NCBI GenBank assembly: GCA_030407005.1
Contig: JAUDYN010000013.1
Location: 407,389-471,388 of the forward strand
DNA length: 64,000 nucleotides
Direction of reading: 5' to 3'
Source of the DNA: Desarmillaria ectypa
Lineage: Eukaryota; Basidiomycota; Agaricomycetes; Agaricales; Physalacriaceae
Every line of letters starts with the position of its first letter. Position 1 is the stretch's first letter. Shown here in pieces: positions 47,501-58,700 of this stretch. The notes beneath the pieces were generated by a model. It ran no database searches and was not told the DNA's origin. It saw only the letters and a program-made list of their open reading frames with translations. The position numbers and the translations under genes are program-made.

Positions 47501-50500
47501 GAGTTTCTCACGAAAATTTATCTGTTCTAGGTTAAACAGGATAAAGTTGGTGGGATACAACATCAAAAGGAGTTATGTCGTCTTCAACCTGTAAGTAGAA
47601 GAAGCGGAAATAATTATAAAGTTGTAGCATATAGCCGAGTACTCACTTTATAAGTAGATGACCTCAGAAGTTTTTGGGCCAAGTGTTTAGCAGTTGGGAC
47701 CTACGCATGGTATCCAAACATCGATTAGCCAATGCATGTGGGAACACAGCTGGGACAATACCTCCACTTTGATGAAGGCTACACGGAGATAGTAATAAAC
47801 GAAATTATTAGTCGACTGGGACACTTCCAAGTAGGGGTAGGATTATGGACAACACCTCCCAAACGATCACATAAATTATTTCTGAGGCGCTATTCGGAGC
47901 CGTGATTCAGCTAAAGCCTCAGAGGTTTTACGGTCAAGTGTGGGATAGAATACTCTATCAATGGGGCAAACCAATGTGCTCCCACGTCTATGAATGTTAA
48001 AAGTCTCCATCGAGAGTTCCTCTAACTTTTCTTCCAACCGGCAGGTATTTTTGTTGCCAAGGTCAGGCACCTCACCTAGTTTTCCGGAGCATGGGTATTC
48101 ATTTTTACCTTGGTTATTTGACCCGCCAAGGGATGTCATAGAGAGGAAATAAATCCATGCGGGCCTGCATCCAACATAAGGACAGATCCGAACTGCTATT
48201 CTTGATTTGTAACTGAAGTCATCTTCCTTCACGACGAAGCTTGTGGCGGGCAGCGAATAATCGATCCTCTGAAACCGATATGCATCATAGGGCTTCAATT
48301 GGTTTGCCTTCGTAATAAATTCTCCTGTCGACCTAAGGCAAGTCTGGCCTTCATGAATTACTTTCAGGACGATATACTGACTACCTATACCCTGGCTGTG
48401 GGACGAAGTCATGCCTGATTCCTTTTACTTATTGGTCAGGCACAGATCAAATCGTATCTTTTCACTTGCCGAGCTTCGCACGCGGTAATCGCGAAACCAT
48501 CTGGGGCGGCGCGCATTGTTCTGTATGTCGCACCCCAGGCTGGTTATCACCGGCGTCAGATTTCCCTCAAGGAAGTTTAACAGATAAAGAAATGGTAACG
48601 CACATCAGGTGCATTTGAGGTCACCTTTTCCAGCTGATCCGGTGTACTGTCCGAATTCATTTTCACATGGGTCGAGACGCTCTGTTTGCCCTTTCTTTTC
48701 TAGGCAGCTGTTTTTTGTTTCGGAGCTTGCTGACAGCAGCTGCTCGATTACAAGGAGCCGTAGAAGCATTCACGACACTGGTCGTATGGTTTGCGTCCCT
48801 ACTTTTTATAGAACACTTATCCTGCCTCAAAGAGATAGTGAACCAATTAAGAACTCCGAATGGCTCTCCATCAATTGTAATGTAAAATATTGTTACAATA
48901 TAGCTCTTTGTGACCTGGATCCTCTCCTGAAAAGAACGAAATAGGTTGAAAAACAGGCTCAATCGTACCATGAAACTAGTCCGATAACTTCGATATATCC
49001 CATCATATAAAAATTAACGATTGATTGCCAGTAGATCTTCCGGAGTAAAATAATCTTCTTTGAGTCAACTGATCGATTTTCTCACTTACTTAGGTTAGTG
49101 ACGTACGCTCCCTTCATCGACTGGCCAGTTGGGATTCCGTAACCAGTGACATGGATTGAAAATTGACGTGATGAGCGTTCCAGGACAATACGGCATCAGT
49201 TGATTAAGTGTTATTTTTCCATCATCAGAAACCATAAGAGAAAAATGCGGAAACGTTGAGTCTGTCAGGTCCAGGAGGCAATCTCTCTTGTATAAGCGCC
49301 ATACTCTTGAAATCCCTTCCAGCTTTTTGCATCTGGAGGACCTCGTTCGACCATCAATTCAACGTTGAGTATCACGATTGCCTGTCTCCTGAATGCGTCC
49401 CTGACTCTTGTGATATTGTCCATTGATCAGTGATCCAACCTTTAAGGAGCAACGTTTATGTGATAGCATCATCCTTAAGCGCACGAGTGCTCAGGCTTAG
49501 TGCTCAGGATGGACCTGCAATTAACCCTAAGTCCGAGAATGTCCCGTAGCGCCTGGCCGGGACGAAACCGGTACTCTTCCACCTATGGGTTCGAACCCGC
49601 ACGAGGTGGATTCGCCCTTATCTCTTCAATGGCGATGGTGGTGACCCTTTCTATCAGAAGCCTTATCCTTTCTTGTCCAGACCTTCGTTCTCTCCTTTGT
49701 ATTTTCATAGGAACGGACCGGACGTCGAGGTACAAACCCAACCGACAAAGAAGTACAATCGATCTAGCATGAAAATCATTCTCATTCTGAATCGTTCGGG
49801 AAGAAGCTTCCCAGTCGTAACCCAGCGACGGGCCTTCGTTGCAGCCCCTGTCCTCCATTCACTGCCCTTTATATCCTACGCAAATGAATTTATATTGGTT
49901 CAAATACAGATGCCAACACAAAGGCAGTATAAAAGTAGAAATGGACCTTCGTTGGATGTTTATTTTAGACAGATAGAGGCTGATTGTGGCGACGAAGGAT
50001 CTACGTTCATGTTTCAATTCCAAGCTGAGGACACAGTTAATCATCAAGTGATAGCACATACTGAAGCTCGTAGCTGTTTCAATTCACATTGTGTGTCGCC
50101 ATACATATGTTAGCACCCATGCCGTTCATGATCCATCATTTAGACTCTCCTCTCAGGATCCCAACATCGACAGAGTATCGTTACAAAGTGGTGTACCATC
50201 GTGGGGGGCGGCATATCCGAGCCCTATGTAAAAAGAAGCAATTTGATACCATCCTGTTGTCTTTGGCAGCGACGCGCAGGTGTTCAGAAGGCAAAGTGAT
50301 CTGGATTTCAAAATTTGCGATTGAAAGCCTCTCCGGCCCGGAGCACCCGTTGAATTTTGCCTGTCGTCAACATACCCTTTCCCCTGCCGCTCGTTCGTAA
50401 TGGCTGTTTTTATCTTGTAATACGTTTCATTATTGACTGAAACAGAAAACTGACGAAATATATGCACTAACCCAGGTGCAAGCCTCGTCTATGTCCGACT

Positions 50501-51374
50501 GTCAAAACACCGATCAAACACAGGTGCTGCAACGACTGTCCAACGATAACTACCGCCGGTGGCTTGCTTGGTCTTCACATTTCGTTCGTTTTCTGGGTGA
50601 TGTCTATTACTTCACTCCTGGTAACTCGACACAAACATAAATCTCTAGAAAAAAGGGACAACATTGGTACCCGAATACACTTTGAGTTGGCAAGAGAATC
50701 GCGCACCTAATGGTTATCCGTCCTGCATATTTTTATGGATGAGAGAGAAACCTGTGGCCTTTCCTTCTTTTCTTCAGGATTTCGAATTCAAGGTTCGTAA
50801 CTTCCTGTCAGCGTCGCTTGTCCGTCGACCATTACAATTCACCAAGTTATCACTTTAACTGCAATATTTCTCGGGAGTTGCGAACACAACGATTTTCTGA
50901 TGATTACGCCTGTGAATACGTTATTATTCTGTCGCTTCTTTCTCAGCTACCTAGCGCTACCACTGTTAACGTTTGTCAATATTCGGATACAAATTGTAGT
51001 AGGTACGTGATGCTAACAAACTTCCCAGCACATGATTTCTTCATCCGCCGCTAAGATCAGACGTGTTGACATCCCTTCACTGGAGTTCAAAATATATGAT
51101 TTTCTCTGGACATGCTACAAGATGAAGTAAAGTACCCTCTACCAAGGAAAACATCGTCATTGAGAAGTCTCAGCACCAGAGCAAAGGGGAAGCAAAGGAA
51201 CGTACCATCATCATCATGTTATTTAAACATCTGCCAATTCAAACAAAAGTGCCGCGTTTGAAGCCAAACTCCATCCATGCACAGAATAAGAACTGCACTG
51301 AAGAAATATGTTATAGGATTGTAGGTAATAATTCAAACGAACAAAACACTGCTCAAAAATTGTCATCACCGGCT
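41577..51374. other. Gene-poor sequence, nothing recognised
   Basis: Several frames of 70-180 codons occur (for example 42013-42276 plus; 46987-47511 and 47876-48412 minus), but none shows a known domain, consistent splice pattern or biased composition. A perfect genomic tRNA-type T-loop (GGGTTCGAACCCGC, 49587) lacks matching acceptor and D arms. I can support no feature. Confidence 0.45.
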
Positions 51375-52877
51375 CTAGAAAATAGATAAACCTCCAACAA
51401 TAGCCCCGACCACAGCAAGCGAAGGAAGCCCGAGGGCACCGACATCCCCAATTCTTTTCGCTACTCTTACTGCCAGCCTTTCTAGCGCTCGCCACACTCG
51501 ATCTAGTTGACGTTTCTATAGAAGTAGTCACAGACTACACACATCAGTACGAGATAACGATAGCGGTGGAAATAAACATACGTTAGTCAAAGTCATAGTC
51601 GTAGTCGCTGACATAGCCGCAGTCCCACCTCCCATGACAGAAACAGTCGTACATTGTGAAGACGACAGGATGGGATGGGGAGCAGGGGTAGAAGCATCGC
51701 CTTGGTGGAATATCGAGGTGCCATAGATACCCATAGGCTGGACATGGCGTTAGACAAAGAGGGTAAAAGAATCGAGTAAAACACATACCTCTCCATATTT
51801 ACCTTAGCACGACTCGAACATAACGGCATCATAGTTGGCAGGCATGTTCCACGCGCAGCCTATCATGTTGTATAAATAAATGTTCACCTGAATTCGGTAG
51901 ACAGTTCAGGGATATAAGAGAGAAGAATAGCTCGCTCTATCCACAGTACGCGGCTGTCATCTTCCCAGCGGCATCACAATCCCTGAGGCAGAACTTGTTG
52001 GCCACTGAAATTCTGACCAAAAAGTGAGGTATGAGCGTTCATATATAAATACTTATTACTCACTCTCTACTTGAACACTTGCTGAGTCTTCCCAAAAGCA
52101 GAAGAGAAGACTAGATCTTCAATAGGGTTCCCTAAAACAAAGACAATATCAGTTTCACGCATGAGATGACGACGTGAAGGCCTGACCATTTCCATCTGCA
52201 CCGTAAGATGATTCTCTTGGCATTAGGAATAGTCTGTGCCGAGTCCTCCACCAGCATTGACAGCTGGAATGTTAAGCTTTTGTCAACTGGGGGAGAGGCG
52301 CCTTCAGAGAAGATCTCTATGAAACGCGGACTATGTTCAAATCAGTAATCTGTACAAAGTCAGGCGTCGGAACGAAATGGGCGCCCATGATAGTCCCTTT
52401 AGGGATGACGTAGATTCCGTAGCCTGTCTCAAGGATATTGAAGAGAGGTGGTCAAAGGAAAAGACGGAGAGAATAGACCTTGAGTCACCAGACTTCGATA
52501 TGCTCTGGAAGCCATTAGCATCTATGCCAAGGACAATGACTCCTGAAACGAACCTCTGTAGGACCGACAGTACAGTCTGGACGTGGAGTAGGCAGGGCCT
52601 ATACGTAGCTGTGGGATTAGTATGCATGAGGGGCCTTTGACCGGAAAGCACAATATACAAGTCATCTATGGCATTGACTAAACCAATATCGGACACGATA
52701 TTACCTAGGACCGACGGAGGAACGATTCACTATAGACGTTTTGGCACATCGAGTCTTGACTGGACATCGTCTCGCATTTTTTGGTTCCAGTTTGACCCTG
52801 CTTAGTTTTGTCGGGTGCTGTATTGAGTTTACAGAGGAAAGTGTGATGAGAAAAAGGGTGACAGCTTGCGCATACAT
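51375..52877 (-). pseudogene. Decayed gene for a GPI-anchored, Cys-rich secreted protein (macrofage-activating-glycoprotein-like family)
   Basis: On the minus strand the start at 52877 gives a signal peptide (MYAQAVTLFLITLSS). Then follow TGTKKCETMSSQDSMCQNVY, a 53-bp intron (52678-52730), INAIDDLY, GYGIYVIPKGTIMGAHFV, PTPDFVQITDL, a 55-bp intron (52132-52186), GNPIEDLVFSSAFG, VANKFCLRDCDAAGKMTAAYC, CAWNMPANYDAVMFESC, GIYGTSIFHQGDASTPAPHP, a Ser/Thr-rich stretch and the tail GALGLPSLAVVGAIVGGLSIF-stop at 51375. This order matches a Basidiomycota family of extracellular proteins with paired Cys motifs and a GPI signal; the family name is from memory. A TAG after AAYCG, a stop after FESC, frameshifts (for example before GDVGALG) and a lost Cys in DDLY show that it is dead, although most splice sites survive. 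Confidence 0.82.
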
Positions 52878-53980
52878 GTTGAGTGGTAAGGGAGGGTTGG
52901 GCGAAGTTCGCGTTCTATTTCTTCGGCATCTAAATATAGAATCGCCTCGATGAGCATTTTGGTTTTGACTAGAAATATGACGTACTTGCTATGGGGATTG
53001 CGAGCTTGAAAACGAAAAAATGAGCAAGGGAAAAGACGGTAGATATCTATTGCACACGTTGTCCGCGGGCATAAGCAATAGATATGTACATGTTGATGTA
53101 AGAATCATACCAGGGATGTCGACAACTGCCGTTGGAGAGGTGGGGGCGGCGGAGCGATGATCACTGCGATCGTTGCGAGCCTGAATACCTGGGTCTTGCT
53201 CGCTGTCTACGGGGAGAATACAACGGTTGACATCAATGAATGTAAGGGTAGGAGCTCGTTCGGTGGGAAATCCAGAGCCTGGGAAGCGAAGTCAGCAGAG
53301 ACGACATCAGATCACAAAAGTACATACATACATTCAAGGTATGAGGGTAGGTATGAGACGCTGAGCTAGGTCGCCGCCAAGGCTTAGTGATATGTTTGTT
53401 AATGGGGGGAAGGGAAGTTAGAAGGTCGTAACTGTTTGCTGAGGTGACCGATGCGTATGGAAAGTATGCAAGACGTGGTTCGATTCGTATTTAATTGCCT
53501 TTATATGAAATGAGACAGAGCCAAGGGGAACAAATGTAGTAGAATTGGAGAGGGAACATCAGCTGGATAAGACTATATCATTATTAGTAGGCCAAGTACA
53601 GTCAAAAGAAGCACCCATATGACGGATGGCAAGGGAACATTAAAGGTCTTCGGTCGCACTACAGCAAGTCAACATCGCACATGACGCGCAAAGTCGCAGA
53701 ACCGAGGGGAGGCACCAGAATGCTGTTATATCCTTGAATTTACGCAACATTAGGCGTCCAAACCACGGAGAACAGGATGGAGCTGCACCAGAGCATGTCC
53801 TATAGATTCTAAAGCACGCGAAAAAAAAAAGTGATCCAGCATTCGTTTGAGTGATAGTACAGTCTGCAGAGACGAACGGGTAAGCAATTATACCAAGTGT
53901 TGGGAGCGAAATTACCATATTATCAGATCAAACATGACTGACCCTATAACTGAGTCCTGGATTGCACATCAGACGCGGGA
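52878..53980. other. Upstream flank of the decayed secreted-protein gene
   Basis: This may include its old promoter. A minus-strand frame from about 53270 to 52985 stays open for roughly 95 codons (including PTLTFIDVNRC) but has no start and no known motif. I see nothing firmer. Confidence 0.35.
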
Positions 53981-53984
53981 AGTG

Positions 53985-54290
53985 CGAGTCGTAGGATTAC
54001 GATTATTGTCCTTTGTAGCCAGGTGATGTAATATCATCGACGGAGACAACATCTTCCCAGACCGTCTGTTCCTCTGAGTATATGAGTTTCCATTACGGAA
54101 AGTTCAATTGCCGTTGTGTTGTTACCACTAGACGATGGCAATCGGTAAAGATATATCATAATATAATCATATTCAATGGTATAGGCGAAAGGTCGTCAGC
54201 CACTAAATTACATCGATGGGGAAATTTCGCAAAACTGTGACAGTGCGTCGTCAGGAAACTCCCAGTCAGCAAATGCGTTGCACTGACCTC
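53985..54290 (-). pseudogene. Unknown gene fragment, duplicate 1
   Basis: On the minus strand from about 54290 the reading is GGQCNAFADWEFPDDALSQFC. A possible short intron ending CGTCTAG follows, then YSEEQTVWEDVVSVDDITSP. The same order, with many changes, occurs at 55470-55730. I do not recognise the family. Conservation of protein-like blocks across an intron in both copies suggests that they were once coding. Confidence 0.45.
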
Positions 54291-55465
54291 CAATACTCTC
54301 CCGAACTCCTCCAAACTAAACGTCTACACCATCCCAAGACGAATAGTTCATATTCTTCTCGCATCCGTCTGCCCAGCGAAAAAGGGAGGTGGAAGGGTAT
54401 TTGACGCAGGAAGGCATGTAAAGTTACCGAGTCCAGGCACCAGATGTTGTACCTGACACGCTACGAAACCAGAACTTGAGGCGACAAAAAGGTGAAGAAA
54501 AAGACGGCGACGCACAAGAGGACAACCTGTCGATAAACACCTTTGGCACCGTCACAGGATACCGAGTCCAGCATCGCCTCAGCATGAGGACAGTCCACCG
54601 ATGCGTAACGGATATTCATCATCAGTAGAAAAGCTTGCAATTGCCAGGCAATCGGACCGATGGTTCGAATCGGAGTCAGCCACATTCCTATGGATCTCCA
54701 TGGTATTTTCCAGATACAGAAGAGGTGTCAACTACTCTTGGTTCGGAAATAGGATCACTGTTATTGGCAAATAGATCGAGCGAATCGAATACGCGGCTTT
54801 GTATGGAACAGCATGGTGTGAAACCTGTTGAGAATGCAACAGACAGGTGAGGCATCGATGGGACATATCGCAGAAGAGCCATGTCGATACTCCATCCTGC
54901 CTTGTAGCTTTCTCGGCTTAGTAAGATGGACCAAAGAAAACGAGGTTCGTGTGCGGCAAGGGTTTATGTCATTCCGTTAGACTAGCGTGTGTCATTTGCA
55001 TGATGGTGTGGACCGAAGGAAATATCCTTCTCCTCATCCTTTTGCCGTCTAATTTTCGGGAGCTCGTCGATCATAGCAACAACAGCATGGTGATGACGAA
55101 AATATCCCGGGCTCGTGGCGAGATTCCCTAGATTCGGGATCAGCATGGGATTGGTCACAAAAGAGAGGTGAAGGACATGCCAAGTCGCTCAGAAAGCGCC
55201 GGAAATGGTTGTACGGTCGCCAATCTCATGGATAGGCTGGTGCTATTCAAAGGCCCTTTGTGAGCTGGACTTGTTCCAGAGGAGCATCTTTAGTTGAGCG
55301 TCTCGTAGTCACCGAGGCTGAGCTCAGGCACTTTACAGATGTGAATAGAAATCCAGTTGGGGTGTGGGAGGATGGCATCTCTGATCCAGCCGAAATGGCC
55401 AAGTCAAGGCTTGATGACTGTGATATAGCTAACCCTTAGGTAGGATGAGCCCGTGTGTTCGTCGA
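54291..55465. other. Interval between the two duplicate fragments
   Basis: This should contain the upstream exons of duplicate 1 if the gene was longer. Minus-strand frames exist (54461-54685, with a hydrophobic LLCVAVFFFTF segment), but no family is evident. Confidence 0.3.
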
Positions 55466-55469
55466 TCTA

Positions 55470-55730
55470 CTCATGGCAGGTGACCTGATCATAGGCGCGC
55501 TTCATCAGGACACAATCTCCCGGGGCCGTCTATTCCTCACAGAATCCCTACGACTGGACAAATTTAGTCGGTAAAGAGATATCGTAATGCGATGGTACTC
55601 ACAGATTCTTCAGAAAGCCAAGACATCCGGCCTACAAGCAAAAGCCAACATCTATGGAGACCGTTTGCAAGCCTGTAGAAGGGTACTGTCAGGAAACGCC
55701 CAATCATCGAACGCTTGGCACTGACCTAAG
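55470..55730 (-). pseudogene. Unknown gene fragment, duplicate 2
   Basis: On the minus strand from about 55726 the reading is GQCQAFDDWAFPDSTLLQAC. A GTGAGT-type intron ending GTCCAG follows, then FCEE*TAPGDCVLMKRAYD. It aligns with duplicate 1 in both blocks and in the intron, where CTTTACCGA is shared. The TAG in the second block and the TAG after KRSP indicate decay. Its distance from duplicate 1 is about 1.44 kb and the orientation is the same, as in a tandem duplication. Confidence 0.45.
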
Positions 55731-58700
55731 CAGCCGGTAACCAGCGCCTTTCCTCACTCACGTCGAACGCTTTCAGCTCAGCTACCAGCGGCATCTCCGC
55801 TATTCCCGTCATGATCTTCCTGCCACAGACGCATGCTGTACCCTGTCGTAGTGAATACACTTTTTTTTTTTGCTTCATCTCGCCACTGGCGCATACATCC
55901 GCATCTCGACAATGACGCGAGGGTACCAACATCTTCATCCCGTGCCATTTAGGATGATACGGGAAACCTCAACCTGAGGCCGGTTCCACGGTGTATCTTT
56001 GCAATGGTGTGTCCAATCTTTCGAGGCGGTGAGCTCGTGGGAATAGAATAAAGTCGTTCCTCATGTGCACACATAGTGGCTACCAGATATATGAATATGA
56101 CAAGGTCACGCATAAGGGATAACACACGTACCGAATTGAATGCTTTCCAACGGTATCCGGCTCTCCTCCCTCCTTCCCGTAACTATGACTACAGCACCGT
56201 CACAACCAAAAAGACCATCAAAACACACTTGAAGCTGTTACAAATCGTCTCCATTCCGAATCTTCGACCTGTACAAAATGTCATCAGAACGCGGTCATCA
56301 ATAAAGTACGAAATAAAAACCCGCCTCAAGACGAGCGTTCAATTCTTTTTGAAGATGGTCTTGGCAGGTGGTATGCAACTAAGATAGAAAACCCAATCCT
56401 CAGGGTGCAACGTCGATAGTTTATGCATGCAACTAGCATCCTTGAAGTTGCCGCGAGACGAGAAAGAGAGACGATGGTGTACTGTCGTTAGGGTTAGGCC
56501 AGGCGCTGTATAATACAGTCACCTTCTTTAATCTAGTGAGAAACTGATGAGAAACGAAGAGCGATAACACAGTTATTGTCTTCTCACCAAGGACCGTGCC
56601 TACTCTCGGCTTCCTGACCACCACGTTCATGTAAAGTTCGAGTAAGTGTTCTGCATCGCGTATTATTTGATATTTTATGATGTATGGAGCTAGAAAACGA
56701 ACCATCCATCAGCGTCTAGCAGCCTCGAAGTAGGTTTTTTTTAACCATTGGGGAGGAGTAGAGTTGATCGTGGGCAGAAGAATAAGAAGTGAAGCGGAGA
56801 TTTAATATTGACAGGCCCAGACTTGACGTCTACGGTGGTCGTACCAGTTAGAAACGTTTCGCAGAGCAAATATATCGGAAAGGAGAAGGAGCTACGATTC
56901 ATCACCACCACGCACTAACGTGTGTTGTAGGGCAGTCGTTGTAACAGAGGTGCGTGGTGGCTATGGCTAGATTTTCCAGCTTTGTAAAATGACGTCAGTA
57001 CTAGAGCTTCAGTGTGTTCCTCGGACTCGTACTTTGTTCATCCAATTTCTCAGCTACAATAGGTCTATATCTCCACTCCTTTTCTTGGGCCTGGCTTAAC
57101 CCTATAATAGCCGTAGCGACAGACTCATTCATAAGCCGAATCATATCACTGTTGACTCTTATGTCTCTGCACGCTGCTGAGCTCCAAGGCAGAGAAATGG
57201 ATACAAAACTTACACAAATCCCATTTCTCCAGCTTCTTTACTCATTTATCCTTCTCAGTTTCGAGTCCCAGGATCAACGTCGAGCTACCAAATGGTCTAG
57301 TCCTTCAAGACGACGAGTCCGTTGCCAGTGCTGTTCTTTCTCTCGTTATTACCGTCAAATTTTACTGTAGATCTGTGTATTATACTAGCCATTAACAAAC
57401 CCAATACCTTCCAGACCTCTCCGATCATCTGACAGAGGCGGGGCTCCCCTAACAAGCAACAATTAATCTGCGGTACGTACAGCCGCATCAGATCCACTCA
57501 GAATATTCCCGTTCCAGGACCTGTACTCCTTCTGTCCTTGTATAATCTCAGGCTAGCACCTCTCCCGAGCTCGCGTTGAATCGAAGTGGTCGACAGTCTT
57601 ATCCTACAACGGTTTAAACATCTCCATATCTGGCTAGTTGCTCTTACTTATCAGCTCGTTAACACATCTGCAGGTCAGATCTCATTTCCCCATGTGCTCT
57701 GTCAGGTGCGATATACTCCGTTTCCAAAGTCTGGACTCAATAACGAGCAGGGATGCTTCGAATGACTTTTCCTCACTCAATCAACACACTTGGTATAGAA
57801 ACCAATACCTCATTTTCATCCTCTCACATCATGTGTGCTTCACCATCGTCCTCCTTGGCTTTTTTTTTTTTTATTCATCCCGGTTTGCTACCAATCCCGT
57901 TACGATTCAGCCAGACATTTGCGGACGCCAATGTTTTCGTAGGTCGCAGAGTCAGTGAGTCCCAATGCCGCTGCAATTGTGGGTGGAGAGGCGCCCATGC
58001 CCCACGATGCCCTCTGAAGTAAAAGAACTGGATTGGAGACTGTGTGGTATCCTCTCTTTCTCTTTTCTTCTTTGGCGTCGCTTATAACCCCTTGCCATCA
58101 GGCCTCTTACCTACATTGGCACTCTGTCCGATACCTTTCGCCTCTCATTGTCGCCCACTTAATCTTTTATCGCTGCTCTGGCTTCTGCTTTCTATAAGAT
58201 CTGAAATACGTACCTCAATACGCTTTTCCTCATGTTTCTCTTATATCTATCTATTCTGCATATCCTACATCGGCCGGACCCGAAATTTCTGCTCTGCATA
58301 ATGTAATAAATTGATTATACAACTACCGCGCTCGAGATAAGGTAGCCTCCTGTATCTGCTCTGTCATCTACCTGGTACAACGGGAACTTTTGCGAGATTT
58401 CCACATGCCATCACCGAGAAAATGAAAAGTCTAACCATGAGACTGACATAAATAATTAGCACACTTGTTCTGTTGATGGGCGATCTATTCGTTTTCTATT
58501 CCCTAGCACGAAGAAGAAAAAACCCTTGATTAGTACCTTGTGAGTACCGCTTCAACCCAGACTCTGGTCACAGATTCCACTTCATCGATGATTCTATATG
58601 AAGACTTACTTGGACTTTAATTATTGACTCTGATGCATTGTCGCAGTCCCACATGGCTGCCTCTGCACTAGGATTGACTAATTGATCTATATATAGACAC

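Noticed and set aside
47876..48412. Minus-strand frame of 178 codons; also 46987-47511 minus and 60520-61029 plus
   Set aside because: They are long enough to notice, but composition and sequence look random and no motif or intron structure is visible. Chance frames of this length are plausible in 64 kb.
49560..49610. T-loop-like GGGTTCGAACCCGC suggesting a tRNA
   Set aside because: No matching acceptor stem, D arm or anticodon arm is found on either strand.
57014..57960. Frames with FSWAWLNPIIAVA and hydrophobic stretches, like an ABC-transporter membrane part
   Set aside because: No Walker A, signature or Walker B motif is present in the following kilobases, and the similarity does not extend past about ten residues.
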